From contig JAEXRW010000033.1 of NCBI GenBank assembly GCA_023454175.1, positions 1 through 64,000 on the forward strand: a stretch of 64,000 nucleotides of DNA, given 5' to 3'. Shown here piece by piece: positions 9,281 through 17,549 of this stretch. Position numbers and translations under genes: made by a program. The DNA is from Bacillota bacterium. Its GTDB lineage: Bacteria > Bacillota > Clostridia > Christensenellales > JAEXRW01. Below the pieces are notes generated by a model, which worked only from the letters and a program-made list of their open reading frames with translations, was not told the DNA's origin and did no database searches. The first letter of the stretch is position 1, and each line of letters begins with the position of its first letter.

Positions 9281-10861
9281 TTAGGACGCAGGGGGCTTTA
9301 TGGGCCCGCGTATGACGGTGATCGTGTATTTCTTCATGTTTCCAGCCTGCGCCTTCACGATGATGGTAATGGTATTCATGCCCCGTTTCAGTTTGATGTT
9401 TTTCGTCTTTGCGATCCTTCCGTTGATGGACAGGATGGCATAGCCGCTGTCCGTCTTTGCTTTCACCACCACATGGGCCCGGCTTACGGGCAGGCGTAAC
9501 ACATAGTTTGTAACATTCTTGTCGAATGCCGGCTGGATCGTGTATGTGTAGAAGGAGGCGCTCAGCTTTGCCAGGTTCGCGTTCGTGGATTTGGGTCTTG
9601 TGAATGTGATGGTATAGGTCGTTGTTTTGTGCGCCGGTGTGTCCACACGGATGTTTACCGCATGCTTGCCGCCCGGTTTCAGCGAATACTTCTTTCCCGT
9701 TTTCACCGGCTGCCCGTCCATATATACCTTGTTATTCGAGTTGGCCTTGACCACGTCCACTTTATATGTTGACGTCGCCTCCCCCAGCGTCACGGTGTAT
9801 ATTTTCACGCCGGGGTCAAAGCTGGGGGCTAGTGTCCCGCCGCTGATGATGATGTCCGTGATGAAATCGGTGGCTGCCCACTTGGCATGCAGGATGCAGT
9901 CTATCGTCACTGTGTAGGGAAATGTTACGGGCATGGTGCACTCCTCATCGAAGTACCACCCGCAGAACACGTGCCCCGTCCATACGGGTTTGGGAGGCGT
10001 ATCGATGGTGCCGCCGGGCGTCATGGTGACGGGCGTCATGGATGGACCTTCGCTTCCGGTGTCGAAGGATATGGTGCAGGGATTTTGGATCCATACCGCA
10101 TACAGCGTTACGGTCGATCCGTCCACATCAGTCAGGTTCATTACGCTTTGCCCGTCGTCATACACTTTGGGTCCCGTTGGTTCGGTTGCCCAGCCCCCGA
10201 AGGAGTAGCCCATCCTGAAATAACTGTTCATCGTCAGGTTCTGCGCCACGCCGTAGGTATGGTTGCTGCTGGCAGTGTACCCCATATCCCCTCCGTTGAT
10301 GTCATAGACCACGGTATAGGTCGGGGACGCCCCTGTGCCGGTGGTGGTGTGGGTTCCGGCGGCGGAGAATGATGCCGGAGTGCCGGTGTTGGTTGCCGGG
10401 ATGGATGGCGGCCGATCATGCGGGGGCTTTTGAACGGTGATTGTAGCCACGTCCGAACACACGGTTTCTGCGTCCATCGCGCCCACTTCGCAATAGTAAT
10501 AATAAGTGCCTTCCGTGAGCGTAGCCGGTATGGTAAATCTCGTGCCGGTTGCCCCTGATGAAACAGGATCTGATTTTGATAGATCTCCGCACTGGTACCA
10601 CAGGTACGTAGGAACGCCTTCCGGCGATACTGCCGCTTCGCATGTCAGGCTTCCGGCTATGGCCTTTTCCGTTACGATGAGGTTTGCAGCAGGCTGTGCG
10701 GTTATTACGATCAAAACAGAATGTGCGTTTATTGGTTCAGTTTCTTTGCCTGCCGTCCCGTCCTCCGCATGTGCCGTTATTGGAACAGCCGCAAATGTGA
10801 GTGTGAAAGCCAGGATCGCTGCCAGAAGAATGAATAGCGGTCTTTCCATCGTTCGTGCCAT
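9281..10861 (-). CDS. Secreted protein with Ig-like, InlB-like and cadherin-like domains
   Basis: A 526-residue paralogue of the gene at 5784-8957. The signal peptides are nearly identical (hydrophobic core LLAAILAFTLTFAAVP), and the C-terminal 350 residues align domain for domain: Ig-like with LWYQCGD near 90, InlB-like YTVVYDINGG and CTISFDTGSEG segments, then two cadherin-like modules ending in KKYTITVIRG. It lacks the beta-helix section and has instead a Pro/Thr-rich linker near residues 145-175. The start follows AGGAGG. The tandem order and similar ends indicate duplication followed by loss or gain of the repeat block. No anchor is visible. Confidence 0.85.
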   Translation of the reverse strand: MARTMERPLFILLAAILAFTLTFAAVPITAHAEDGTAGKETEPINAHSVLIVITAQPAANLIVTEKAIAGSLTCEAAVSPEGVPTYLWYQCGDLSKSDPVSSGATGTRFTIPATLTEGTYYYYCEVGAMDAETVCSDVATITVQKPPHDRPPSIPATNTGTPASFSAAGTHTTTGTGASPTYTVVYDINGGDMGYTASSNHTYGVAQNLTMNSYFRMGYSFGGWATEPTGPKVYDDGQSVMNLTDVDGSTVTLYAVWIQNPCTISFDTGSEGPSMTPVTMTPGGTIDTPPKPVWTGHVFCGWYFDEECTMPVTFPYTVTIDCILHAKWAATDFITDIIISGGTLAPSFDPGVKIYTVTLGEATSTYKVDVVKANSNNKVYMDGQPVKTGKKYSLKPGGKHAVNIRVDTPAHKTTTYTITFTRPKSTNANLAKLSASFYTYTIQPAFDKNVTNYVLRLPVSRAHVVVKAKTDSGYAILSINGRIAKTKNIKLKRGMNTITIIVKAQAGNMKKYTITVIRGPIKPPAS

Positions 10862-10992
10862 GGCATTATCCTCCTGAAATGTAGTGAGTGAATGACATCT
10901 TTAAAAGGGGAAATCGTGCAGCAGTCCGCGGGAACGGTGGTATGGATTTTGTATGGGTACGAGTGGATGTTGTCTATCCTATATTTAGGCAT

Positions 10993-11021
10993 ATTATAGT
11001 ATTTTTTGTTGTATTGTGCAA
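10993..11021 (-). promoter_or_regulatory. Promoter of the 526-residue surface-protein gene
   Basis: On the minus strand TTGCAC (11016-11021) and TATAAT (10993-10998) are separated by exactly 17 bp, about 130 bp before the start codon at 10861. Confidence 0.7.
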
Positions 11022-11220
11022 TGCATTTCCTGTCTGCCGTGTATATGGATAGGAGGATGGGGCAGCAATGCATACAATCTTTCTCTGCGCCGTACATGAA
11101 GGATAATGCATTTAAAATAAGGTTGATTCTGGCGGTATGCGTTTTGTGTACAGGTTATAATTTTTACGGTAAGTGATCATCTGTTATGGATGGTTTTGGT
11201 CTCAGCTTCACGATTAAATA

Positions 11221-11462
11221 TCCATTCTGGCGGCATGTACCACAGCGTGAATAGGTAATATCCCACGGGCAGTGATCGTATGGTATGTCGATGGTTTTAG
11301 CCCGCAACCTCAAAAAATAAAATCGTCCATTCTGGCGACATGTACCACAGCAAGAACAGGTAATATCTCACGGGCAGTGATCGTATGGTATGTCGATGGT
11401 TTTAGCACGCAACCTCAAAAAATAAAATCGTCCATTCTGGCGGCGTGTACGTCGGAATGGAC
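11221..11462. repeat. 105-bp tandem repeat, two full units and a partial third
   Basis: The motif TCCATTCTGG recurs at 11221, 11326 and 11431, exactly 105 bp apart. Units one and two are nearly identical. A degenerate half-unit precedes them (about 11160-11220). The third copy continues into a hairpin (11430-11462) whose loop GGCGGCGTGTACG matches the one at 5591-5623. There is no convincing gene in 10862-11571; the frame that runs through the repeat lacks a ribosome site. Confidence 0.85.
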
Positions 11463-11540
11463 ACATAGCGGATGGGTATGCGGTGAGCATGCCCTTCCGA
11501 AAAGCCCCGGAATAAATCAGCAGATTTATTCCGGCAAAAA

Positions 11541-11566
11541 CAATGAAGCGCCTTGGCGCTTCATTG
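11541..11566 (-). terminator. Terminator of the CARDB-like gene
   Basis: A perfect 12-bp stem (11541-11552 with 11555-11566) that runs on the minus strand into TTTTT, 6 bases after the stop codon. A second AT-rich stem (CCGGAATAAATC and its complement) lies just beyond it. Confidence 0.85.
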
Positions 11567-11571
11567 AATCT

Positions 11572-13203
11572 TTATATTCCGCTTCTGTCGTTGTACCGGT
11601 CGCGCCGGTTGATCTCCAGCCCCCGCCGCAGCGTGTTCCCCGGTGACGCGGGTGGCGTTTTGCCGCCTCCGCCTTTTTTGTTTCTCCGGTTTCGCACCAG
11701 CAGTATGATGAATACGATCAGCACGATCACGATCAGCCCCACGATCACCAGCAGCAGGATCATCAGTGATCCCATGTTGGAAGAGGCCGGTTTGGCGGCT
11801 GCCTGGATATTCACGGCCATCACGGGTGCGTTGATGGTATCTGTGCTGCCGTCCTGGTCGGTGGCCGAGAGGGTAAAGGCGTAGATATCCGTTTTCTGCA
11901 CGTTGATGCTTTTTTCCACGATCTTCTCGCCCTGATCCATATCACCGATGATTTCGATCTCGCCCAGCTTCGCTTCGGTTATTTTTACATTGTACAGCTT
12001 GCCGCCGCTGGTGTTGTTGATGGAAAAGGTGAATTTCACGCTTCCCGGCGCTTCCAGCTTGGCGGTGTCCTGTGTCACGCTGAAGGCCAGTGCCGGGCCC
12101 GCAGGCGCTGCGGAGCCCGAGGGTTCGGGCGTGACCGTGCCTACCATGATGACCACGGCCGTGGAGTCCGCCGTATAGGTGTTGTTTCCGCTGTCCGTTC
12201 CTGTCGCGTTAAATACGTAGGATGTGGTCTCCTGCGGTTTCACCGTGTAATCAAATTCATAGTCTTTGCCCGCGTTGATGGATAATTTACTCTTCACCAC
12301 GTTGTTTTCCTGGTCTTTCACCGTCAGGTTTCGCAGGCTCGTGTTGCCCGAGTTGGACAGTACGAAATGCAGGTTTACTTCGTCCCCCGGGTTGTCGATC
12401 TGCGATTTGTCGGCAGTCACATCCATGGTCAGTTTCGAGTCCGAGATCTTGATGGTCTTTGCAGGCAGCGTGATGGGTGTCTGCGCCGCTCCGCCCTTCA
12501 TCTTGTATGTCACGGTAGGGGTGGATTGCGTCTCCTCTGTGACGATGATAGTCACAGGCACGTTCTTTCCGATTGTCGGCGCCAGGCTGATGTTCTTTGC
12601 ATTGGCCGGCATGGTCTTTACGCACGGGTCGGTGATCGTGATACCTTCAAGATTCACATTTCCTGTGTTCTTTACGGTATATGTGATCAGTACCGAGCTG
12701 CCTTTCAGCGCCATGGATTTGCTCACGGTACGGGTGAAGGTCAGTTCCGGTGCGGGATCTTCCGCGCCGATTGTTAGCGTGAAATCGGCGCGCCCCTCTG
12801 TCACGCCGCCGATTTTGTACGTGACCCTGTATTTCAGTACGGCATTGGGTCCCGCCACCTGCTTTTTCTTAGCCACGATGTCCTTGGTTTGGCCGCCGGC
12901 CACGTCGGGTACCACCAGTTTCTGCCCCGTTATGCCATCCGTCACTTCCGAGCTGCCCGATGTGACGTTGTACAGATGCACGTTTTGCAGCGTTTCGGAT
13001 CCGTTGTTCTGTATAGTGAATGTCAGGTCCACGTTGACCGGGCCCGATGCCACCGCCGCCGGGTTGGCCGTCACCACCAGCGTTACTTCGCCTTCAGCCC
13101 TGGCCACGGGCGCAGCCACCCCTGCCAACGCCAGGATCATGGCGCATGCCACGAGCATTGCCAAAAAGGTCTTCCCCAGCGTCGCAGTCAGTTTCATTTT
13201 CAT
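11572..13203 (-). CDS. Membrane-anchored surface protein with CARDB/DUF11-like repeats
   Basis: A 543-residue protein with a signal peptide (1-36, ending VARAEG), three or four Ig-like modules of the CARDB or DUF11 type (phrases such as VDLTFTIQNNGSETLQNV, ITYTVKNTGNVNLEGI and LHFVLSNSGNTSLRNL mark each repeat), and a C-terminal transmembrane helix (about 483-508) followed by a basic cytoplasmic tail with RNRRNKKGGGG. The sandwich domains therefore sit outside and the protein is held in the membrane. The start follows GGGAGG. It lies upstream of, and in the same direction as, the two secreted paralogues but has its own terminator. The function is probably structural or adhesive, by inference. 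Confidence 0.85.
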   Translation of the reverse strand: MKMKLTATLGKTFLAMLVACAMILALAGVAAPVARAEGEVTLVVTANPAAVASGPVNVDLTFTIQNNGSETLQNVHLYNVTSGSSEVTDGITGQKLVVPDVAGGQTKDIVAKKKQVAGPNAVLKYRVTYKIGGVTEGRADFTLTIGAEDPAPELTFTRTVSKSMALKGSSVLITYTVKNTGNVNLEGITITDPCVKTMPANAKNISLAPTIGKNVPVTIIVTEETQSTPTVTYKMKGGAAQTPITLPAKTIKISDSKLTMDVTADKSQIDNPGDEVNLHFVLSNSGNTSLRNLTVKDQENNVVKSKLSINAGKDYEFDYTVKPQETTSYVFNATGTDSGNNTYTADSTAVVIMVGTVTPEPSGSAAPAGPALAFSVTQDTAKLEAPGSVKFTFSINNTSGGKLYNVKITEAKLGEIEIIGDMDQGEKIVEKSINVQKTDIYAFTLSATDQDGSTDTINAPVMAVNIQAAAKPASSNMGSLMILLLVIVGLIVIVLIVFIILLVRNRRNKKGGGGKTPPASPGNTLRRGLEINRRDRYNDRSGI

Positions 13204-13446
13204 TCTTGTATACCTCCCGAGAAAAGCAGCGCAGCAATATCAAATGCCATAAGCCGCAAAATTTTACCGATCGTATTTTTAGTGGACAAAGTATCGATAC
13301 TAGGATTTTACTTCATGCGTGCCGCCAGTGTCAACTTTAATAGGTAATTCCGTCACACTTGTTTAATACTTTGTAAACAAAGAAGCAGGCGGTGCCCTTT
13401 ATGTGAAAAGACGGCCTCCCGCACTGCTTTGTTCCATGGAAAAACG

Positions 13447-13492
13447 AATGCATGAACGATGGCGCACTTTCGCGCTTCAGCATTCATGCATT
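13447..13492 (-). terminator. ilvE: Probable terminator of ilvE
   Basis: Arms AATGCATGAA (13447-13456) and TTCATGCATT (13483-13492) enclose a GCGC-based inner stem; on the minus strand CGTTTTT follows. The remainder of 13204-13561 contains no gene and holds the upstream region of the CARDB-like gene. Confidence 0.6.
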
Positions 13493-13561
13493 GTTTCAAG
13501 CGATCGATTTATCGATTCCCCCTCGCAGGATCATGATACATTTTACATGATGAATTATTTG

Positions 13562-14626
13562 TTATACCTTGACCACCCAGCCGTGGTTATCCGGGATATC
13601 GCCGTACTGGATGCCTGTCAGCGTGTCGTAGAGCTTGGATGTTACCGGCCCCATTTCGCCGTTGTTGACCACGATGCTGCCGCTTTCCAGTACCAGTTCG
13701 CTCACCGGGGATACCACCGCAGCGGTCCCCGAGCCGAATATCTCTTCCAGCTTGCCGTTCTTCCCCAGGTCGAGGATCTCGGCCAGTTCGATGGGCCGCT
13801 CCTCCACTTCCAGCCCCATTTCGCGTGCGAGCTGGATGATGGAGTCGCGCGTGATGCCCGGCAGGATGCTCCCGCCCAGGGCGGGCGTCACGATCTTCCC
13901 ATTGATCTTGAAAAAAATGTTCATCGAACCCACTTCGTCGATATACTTTCTGTGCACGCCGTCCAGCCACAGCACCTGCGCGCAGCCCCGCTCGTGCGCC
14001 ATTTGCATCGCGGCCAGGCTCGCGGCGTAGTTGCCTGCAAATTTTGTGAATCCCGTGCCTCCCCGTACCGCACGCACATAGTTCTGCTCCACCGACATCT
14101 TCACCGGTTTCAGGCCCGTCGCGTAGTATGCGCCCACCGGCGAAAGGATGATGAAGAACAGGTACGTGTTGGAAGGCCGTACGCCCAGCGCATGGTCGGT
14201 GGCGATCATCGTCGGCCGTATGTACAGCGTCGTTCCGGGGCTGTGCGGCACCCAGTCACGCTCGATATCCACCAGTTGCCGCAGCGCTTCCACCGTTGCG
14301 GGCACGTCGATGTCCGGCATGGAGAGCCGCGCCGCCGATGAGTTGGCCCGCTTGAAGTTGTCGGCCGGGCGGAAAAGCAGGATGGAGTTATCCTTTGCCC
14401 GGTACGCCTTCAGCCCTTCGAAGTATGCCTGCCCGTAGTGGAATACCATGGACGAAAGGTCCATTTCCACAGGGCCGTAGGGCACGATCCTTGCGTTGCT
14501 CCACCCTTTGCCGGCTTCATAGTTCACCAGGAACATATGGTCCGTGAAGATCTGTCCGAAACCCAGCTTGCTCTCGTCCGTCGGCTTCGGTTTCAGTGCC
14601 CTGGCTTTTTCTACAGTGATTTCCAT
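13562..14626 (-). CDS. ilvE: Branched-chain amino acid aminotransferase
   Basis: A 354-residue fold-type IV PLP enzyme that interconverts Val, Leu and Ile with their 2-oxo acids using glutamate/2-oxoglutarate. The length and the N-terminal block (FGQIFTDHMF) place it in the larger BCAT form. Visible signatures: YGQAYFEGLKAYR near 78, the PLP-lysine block LDGVHRKYIDEVGSMNIFF near 218-236, and GGSILPGITRDSII near 250. The start at 14626 has GGAGGG 7 bases before it; an upstream in-frame ATG at 14644 does not. It is an isolated gene; other ilv genes are not in the window. Confidence 0.95.
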   Translation of the reverse strand: MEITVEKARALKPKPTDESKLGFGQIFTDHMFLVNYEAGKGWSNARIVPYGPVEMDLSSMVFHYGQAYFEGLKAYRAKDNSILLFRPADNFKRANSSAARLSMPDIDVPATVEALRQLVDIERDWVPHSPGTTLYIRPTMIATDHALGVRPSNTYLFFIILSPVGAYYATGLKPVKMSVEQNYVRAVRGGTGFTKFAGNYAASLAAMQMAHERGCAQVLWLDGVHRKYIDEVGSMNIFFKINGKIVTPALGGSILPGITRDSIIQLAREMGLEVEERPIELAEILDLGKNGKLEEIFGSGTAAVVSPVSELVLESGSIVVNNGEMGPVTSKLYDTLTGIQYGDIPDNHGWVVKV

Positions 14627-14708
14627 GACATTCCCTCCATTCAATTTATATAATATTTAAATCATATACACATTTATCAGGCGATACGTTCCATGCCCCC
14701 CGCAGGGT

Positions 14709-14750
14709 AATTCTCAATTCTCCATTTTCAATTCTCAATTGTCAATTGAT
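14709..14750. repeat. A/T-simple array at the yigZ stop codon
   Basis: Five 5-9-base units of the type CAATTCT/CAATTGT, ending immediately before the yigZ stop codon and preceded on the far side by CCCCCGCAGGG. Confidence 0.75.
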
Positions 14751-15371
14751 TCACCACGCCCTGCTGCTTTCCCCCGCAAGCACGGGTATAACCTTCCCGT
14801 CCGTCCAGTCGCTGATCTGGGTCTTCAACGCGCGGCTGTCTTTCTTCCGTACCAGGATCACCGCCTTCACCACATGGGTGAACTGCACTTCCGAGATCTT
14901 GCATGGCAGGTTCTTCAGAGCGTTCTCCAGCCGGTTCCATTCCGGGTATCCGGCTTGGATACGGTATTCCTCCGTGGTCGTGTAGTGCAGTTTCCCCGCC
15001 GCGTCCAGCGTTTCGGATGCCGACCCGGAATACGCCCGCAGCAGTCCCCCCGCGCCCAGCGGGATCCCGCCGTAGTACCGGGTGATGACCACCAGCGTCC
15101 CCGTCAGCCCCTTGTGCTTGATGGCCTCCAGGATGGGTACGCCTGCCGTCCCAGCTGGCTCCCCGTCGTCGCTGGAACGTGTGGTCTGTCCCTTTTCCCC
15201 CGTCACGTAGGCGTAGCAATTGTGCGTTGCGTCCCGGTACTGCTTCCTTCGCGCTTCCAGCCTCCGCGCCGCTTCCTCCTCGCCGGATACGGGGATGCAC
15301 CACCCGATGAACCGGGATTTCTGTATCACCGTCTCCGTCTGCATCTCGTTTGCCACTGTGACATAATCCAT
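14751..15371 (-). CDS. yigZ: YigZ/IMPACT family protein
   Basis: A 206-residue protein of the UPF0029/IMPACT family. The N-terminal domain has the family blocks KSRFIGWCIPV, THNCYAYV, SSDDGEPAGTAGVPIL and VVITRYYGGIPLGAGGLLRAY (residues about 18-120), and the C-terminal part is the DUF1949 ferredoxin-like domain. Family members are thought to act around translation, but the bacterial role is not settled. The start has GAGG upstream. It lies downstream of tyrS in the same direction, 196 bp away. Confidence 0.93.
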   Translation of the reverse strand: MDYVTVANEMQTETVIQKSRFIGWCIPVSGEEEAARRLEARRKQYRDATHNCYAYVTGEKGQTTRSSDDGEPAGTAGVPILEAIKHKGLTGTLVVITRYYGGIPLGAGGLLRAYSGSASETLDAAGKLHYTTTEEYRIQAGYPEWNRLENALKNLPCKISEVQFTHVVKAVILVRKKDSRALKTQISDWTDGKVIPVLAGESSRAW

Positions 15372-15421
15372 TGCTGAACCTCAACTGAAAAATTATCGTT
15401 CCTAAAATACGCCGTCATCAA

Positions 15422-15583
15422 GGGAAGCACTGATTGAATGAGGGCAGCAGGATTTGCGAGGAAATTTGGCAATCTGGCGAGGAGCAAAAGTGAAGGAATA
15501 GCACCGCTATTTCGAGCTTTTAGCGACAAAGCCAGGGGACAAATTAACCGCAAAGACGCGGCATGAATCAATCAGGGGTTCCC
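15422..15583. mobile_element. MITE-like element overlapping the end of tyrS
   Basis: The left end (from 15422) begins GGGAAGCACTGATTGAAT and the right end (15583 leftward) reads GGGAACCCCTGATTGATT on the other strand, so about 15 of 18 terminal bases match as an inverted repeat. The 162-bp interior encodes nothing. The right end supplies the last codons (Gly-Thr-Pro-Asp-stop) of tyrS. Confidence 0.6.
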
Positions 15584-16806
15584 ACTGAAACGCAGAAGAA
15601 GCTCTTTTTCCCCTTCTTCAGCATGATCTTACCGTCTTTGATGTCACTGTCGCACAGCTGGGCGAATACGTTCTCCACCCGGCCGTCATTCACATACACG
15701 CCGCCGCCCTCGATGAGCCGCCGCGCCTCCCCCTTGCTGGGCGCCAGTTTGGAGAGGACCAATAGGTCGATCACCTTGCTGTTGGCCTCGAACTCTGCCT
15801 TGGTGATGGTCATGCCGGGAACAGAACCGCCTTCCCCCGCCCCTGTGAAAAGGCTCTTTGCAGCCTCCTGCGCCGCAAGCGCGTCCTTTTCCGAATGCAC
15901 CTGTTTCGTCAGTTCAAAGGCCAGCCTTTCCTTCGCCCGGTTGATGCGCTCGTCCCTGTGCGCGCACAGGTCTGCGATTTCTTCAAGCGGCAGGAATGTC
16001 AGCAGTTTCAGGCAGCGCTCCACATCCTCGTCCCCGATATTGCGCCAGTACTGGTAAAATTCGTACGGGCTCGTCTTTTCAGGGTCCAGCCACACCGCGC
16101 CCTTTTCCGTCTTCCCCATCTTCTTTCCTTCAGACGTGGTCAGAAGGGTGAAGGTGAGCGCATAGGCCTCCGCCTGTTCCTTCTTGCGGATCAGGTCCGC
16201 GCCGAAAAGGATGTTGCTCCACTGGTCGTCCCCGCCCATCTGGAGCCTGCACCCGTACTTTTGGTAGAGCACGAGGAAGTCGTAGGATTGCATCAGCATG
16301 TAGTTGAATTCGAGGAACGAGAGCCCTTTCTCCAGCCGCTGCTTGAAGCATTCCGCAGCCAGCATCCGGTTGACGGAGAAGTGCACGCCGATATCGCGCA
16401 GGAAGTCCACGTAGTTGAGGTGAAGGAGCCAGTCTGCGTTGTTCACCATCGTGGCCTTGCCATCCGAAAAGTCGATCAGCTTCTCCATCTGCTTTTTGAT
16501 GCATGCGCCGTTGGCCTCGATCTGCTCCTTGCTCAGCATCTTACGCATGTCGTTGCGCCCGCTCGGGTCTCCCACCATCGTGGTGCCCCCGCCGATGAGG
16601 GCGATGGGCCTGTGCCCCGCCTTCTGCATGTGCGCCATTGCCACCAGTTGCAGGTAGGAGCCCACGTGCAGGCTGTCCGCCGTGGGGTCAAAGCCGATAT
16701 AAAATGTCACGCTTTCCTTGCTCAGCAGTTCGCGCAGCTCCACGTTTGAACATTGCGCGATAAATCCGCGTTCGTGCAGCGTGTCAAATACGTTGTTCGT
16801 TCCCAT
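15568..16806 (-). CDS. tyrS: Tyrosyl-tRNA synthetase
   Basis: A 412-residue class I synthetase that charges tRNA-Tyr. Signatures: the HIGH-type motif HVGS (47-50) in FDPTADSLHVGS, the nucleotide-binding GGGTTMVGDPSGR near 72-84, the tyrosine pocket GGDDQWSNI (191-199), the KMSKS-type motif KMGKT (229-233), and a C-terminal S4 RNA-binding domain (from about 345). This is the TyrS form with the shorter HxGS spacing (TyrRS-beta-like, sometimes called TyrZ). The start follows GGAGG. The leader has no T-box sequence. The last codons fall in a MITE-like element, so the natural C-terminus may have been altered. Confidence 0.95.
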   Translation of the reverse strand: MGTNNVFDTLHERGFIAQCSNVELRELLSKESVTFYIGFDPTADSLHVGSYLQLVAMAHMQKAGHRPIALIGGGTTMVGDPSGRNDMRKMLSKEQIEANGACIKKQMEKLIDFSDGKATMVNNADWLLHLNYVDFLRDIGVHFSVNRMLAAECFKQRLEKGLSFLEFNYMLMQSYDFLVLYQKYGCRLQMGGDDQWSNILFGADLIRKKEQAEAYALTFTLLTTSEGKKMGKTEKGAVWLDPEKTSPYEFYQYWRNIGDEDVERCLKLLTFLPLEEIADLCAHRDERINRAKERLAFELTKQVHSEKDALAAQEAAKSLFTGAGEGGSVPGMTITKAEFEANSKVIDLLVLSKLAPSKGEARRLIEGGGVYVNDGRVENVFAQLCDSDIKDGKIMLKKGKKSFFCVSVGTPD

Positions 16807-16857
16807 TGAATATCCTCCAGTATAGCCAAAGTGGTATTCTTTTCTTGTTAAAATAAT

Positions 16858-16885
16858 ATTATAGCTGTTTTATAAATTTAATCAA
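16858..16885 (-). promoter_or_regulatory. tyrS: Promoter of tyrS
   Basis: On the minus strand TTGATT (16880-16885) and TATAAT (16858-16863) lie 16 bp apart, about 50 bp before the start codon. Confidence 0.65.
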
Positions 16886-16994
16886 GGAAAAAGACCGCCA
16901 TGCTTGCACAAGTGGACGCTGCATGTATGGATCGCCCGCCGTGAAGATCCGGTCGCACCTGAGCTGCAGCGTGTCATGGTCGTTCTGTAAAACA

Positions 16995-17019
16995 AAAAAA
17001 GTGGCTGAACCACTTTTTT
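16995..17019 (-). terminator. Terminator of the DUF5320 gene
   Basis: The 10-bp stem AAAAAAGTGG/CCACTTTTTT with loop CTGAA ends in a T-run on the minus strand. Confidence 0.8.
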
Positions 17020-17053
17020 GACGATCGGGTGCTCAGCCTTTTTTGTTCCTTCA

Positions 17054-17362
17054 TTACTCCTTTTCGCCCAGGCGTTTCAGGTTCTCCTTCACTTCCTCCA
17101 GTTGGTTCTCCAGGAATTCCGCCTGCTGTTCGAGCAGTTCCTTGTCATCCAGCACCTTTACCGCATCCGGTTCTGCCCGGTCGCTTCGCAACGTTCCAGG
17201 CAGGCCGGTCGCATGGTACATGTTCCGATGTCCGTGTCCATGGCCGCCTGCGCCGCACCAGGGCCTGGGGTTGCCGGCTGTCGCAGTTCCGGTGCAGCGG
17301 CCCATTCCCCGGCCCGTCATGGGTCCCATGCCCGCAGGGCCCGTTCCGTCTCTTCCTGGCAT
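17054..17362 (-). CDS. DUF5320 domain protein
   Basis: A 102-residue protein. The N-terminus MPGRDGTGPAGMGPMTGRG is diagnostic for DUF5320, a Gly/Met-rich family often coded next to DUF134 regulators and NifB/NifX-type iron-sulfur or dinitrogenase cofactor proteins. The middle holds Cys, His and Gly that could bind metal, and the last 30 residues are a predicted coiled coil (LLEQQAEFLENQLEEV). Start placed at 17362, with AAGGAGG 8 bases upstream; a further upstream ATG would lie inside the operator. It is divided from the DUF134 gene by operator-like palindromes. The function is unknown; metal or cofactor handling is inferred. Confidence 0.88.
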   Translation of the reverse strand: MPGRDGTGPAGMGPMTGRGMGRCTGTATAGNPRPWCGAGGHGHGHRNMYHATGLPGTLRSDRAEPDAVKVLDDKELLEQQAEFLENQLEEVKENLKRLGEKE

Positions 17363-17386
17363 TTTGGTTACCTCCTTGCTTTTTAT

Positions 17387-17434
17387 TGGGCATATGCCCA
17401 TTTACATGATATTTATGTTATGGGCATATGTCAA
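17387..17434 (-). promoter_or_regulatory. Promoter with two TGGGCATATGCCCA-type operators
   Basis: On the minus strand TTGACA (17429-17434) and TATCAT (17406-17411) are 17 bp apart. A perfect 14-bp palindrome TGGGCATATGCCCA occupies 17387-17400, just past the -10 box, and an imperfect copy (TGGGCATATGTCAA, 17421-17434) covers the -35 box. The two sites are 34 bp apart, so a bound regulator would clamp the promoter. The DUF134 product coded next door is the obvious candidate. Confidence 0.7.
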
Positions 17435-17506
17435 TAATGTTTTGGTGAAATCGGATTGAATATTTCTGGTGTTGGGGCCGTTTTGCCCTTTCTGCCCCTC
17501 CCCGCA

Positions 17507-17535
17507 ATAAAAAAGGACCGATACGAAATCGGTCC
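17507..17535 (-). terminator. Terminator of the DUF134 gene
   Basis: An 8-bp stem GGACCGAT/ATCGGTCC with a 5-base loop; on the minus strand TTTTTT follows. Confidence 0.85.
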
Positions 17536-17549
17536 GAAAAGTTGCATTT

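Noticed and set aside
11272..11646. A 124-residue frame through the 105-bp tandem repeat
   Set aside because: The repeat length is a multiple of three so any open unit stays open; no ribosome site, and it runs into the CARDB-like gene's terminator.
16807..16860. Possible T-box leader of tyrS
   Set aside because: The space between promoter and start is about 50 bp and contains no AGGGTGGNACCGCG sequence; too short for a T-box.
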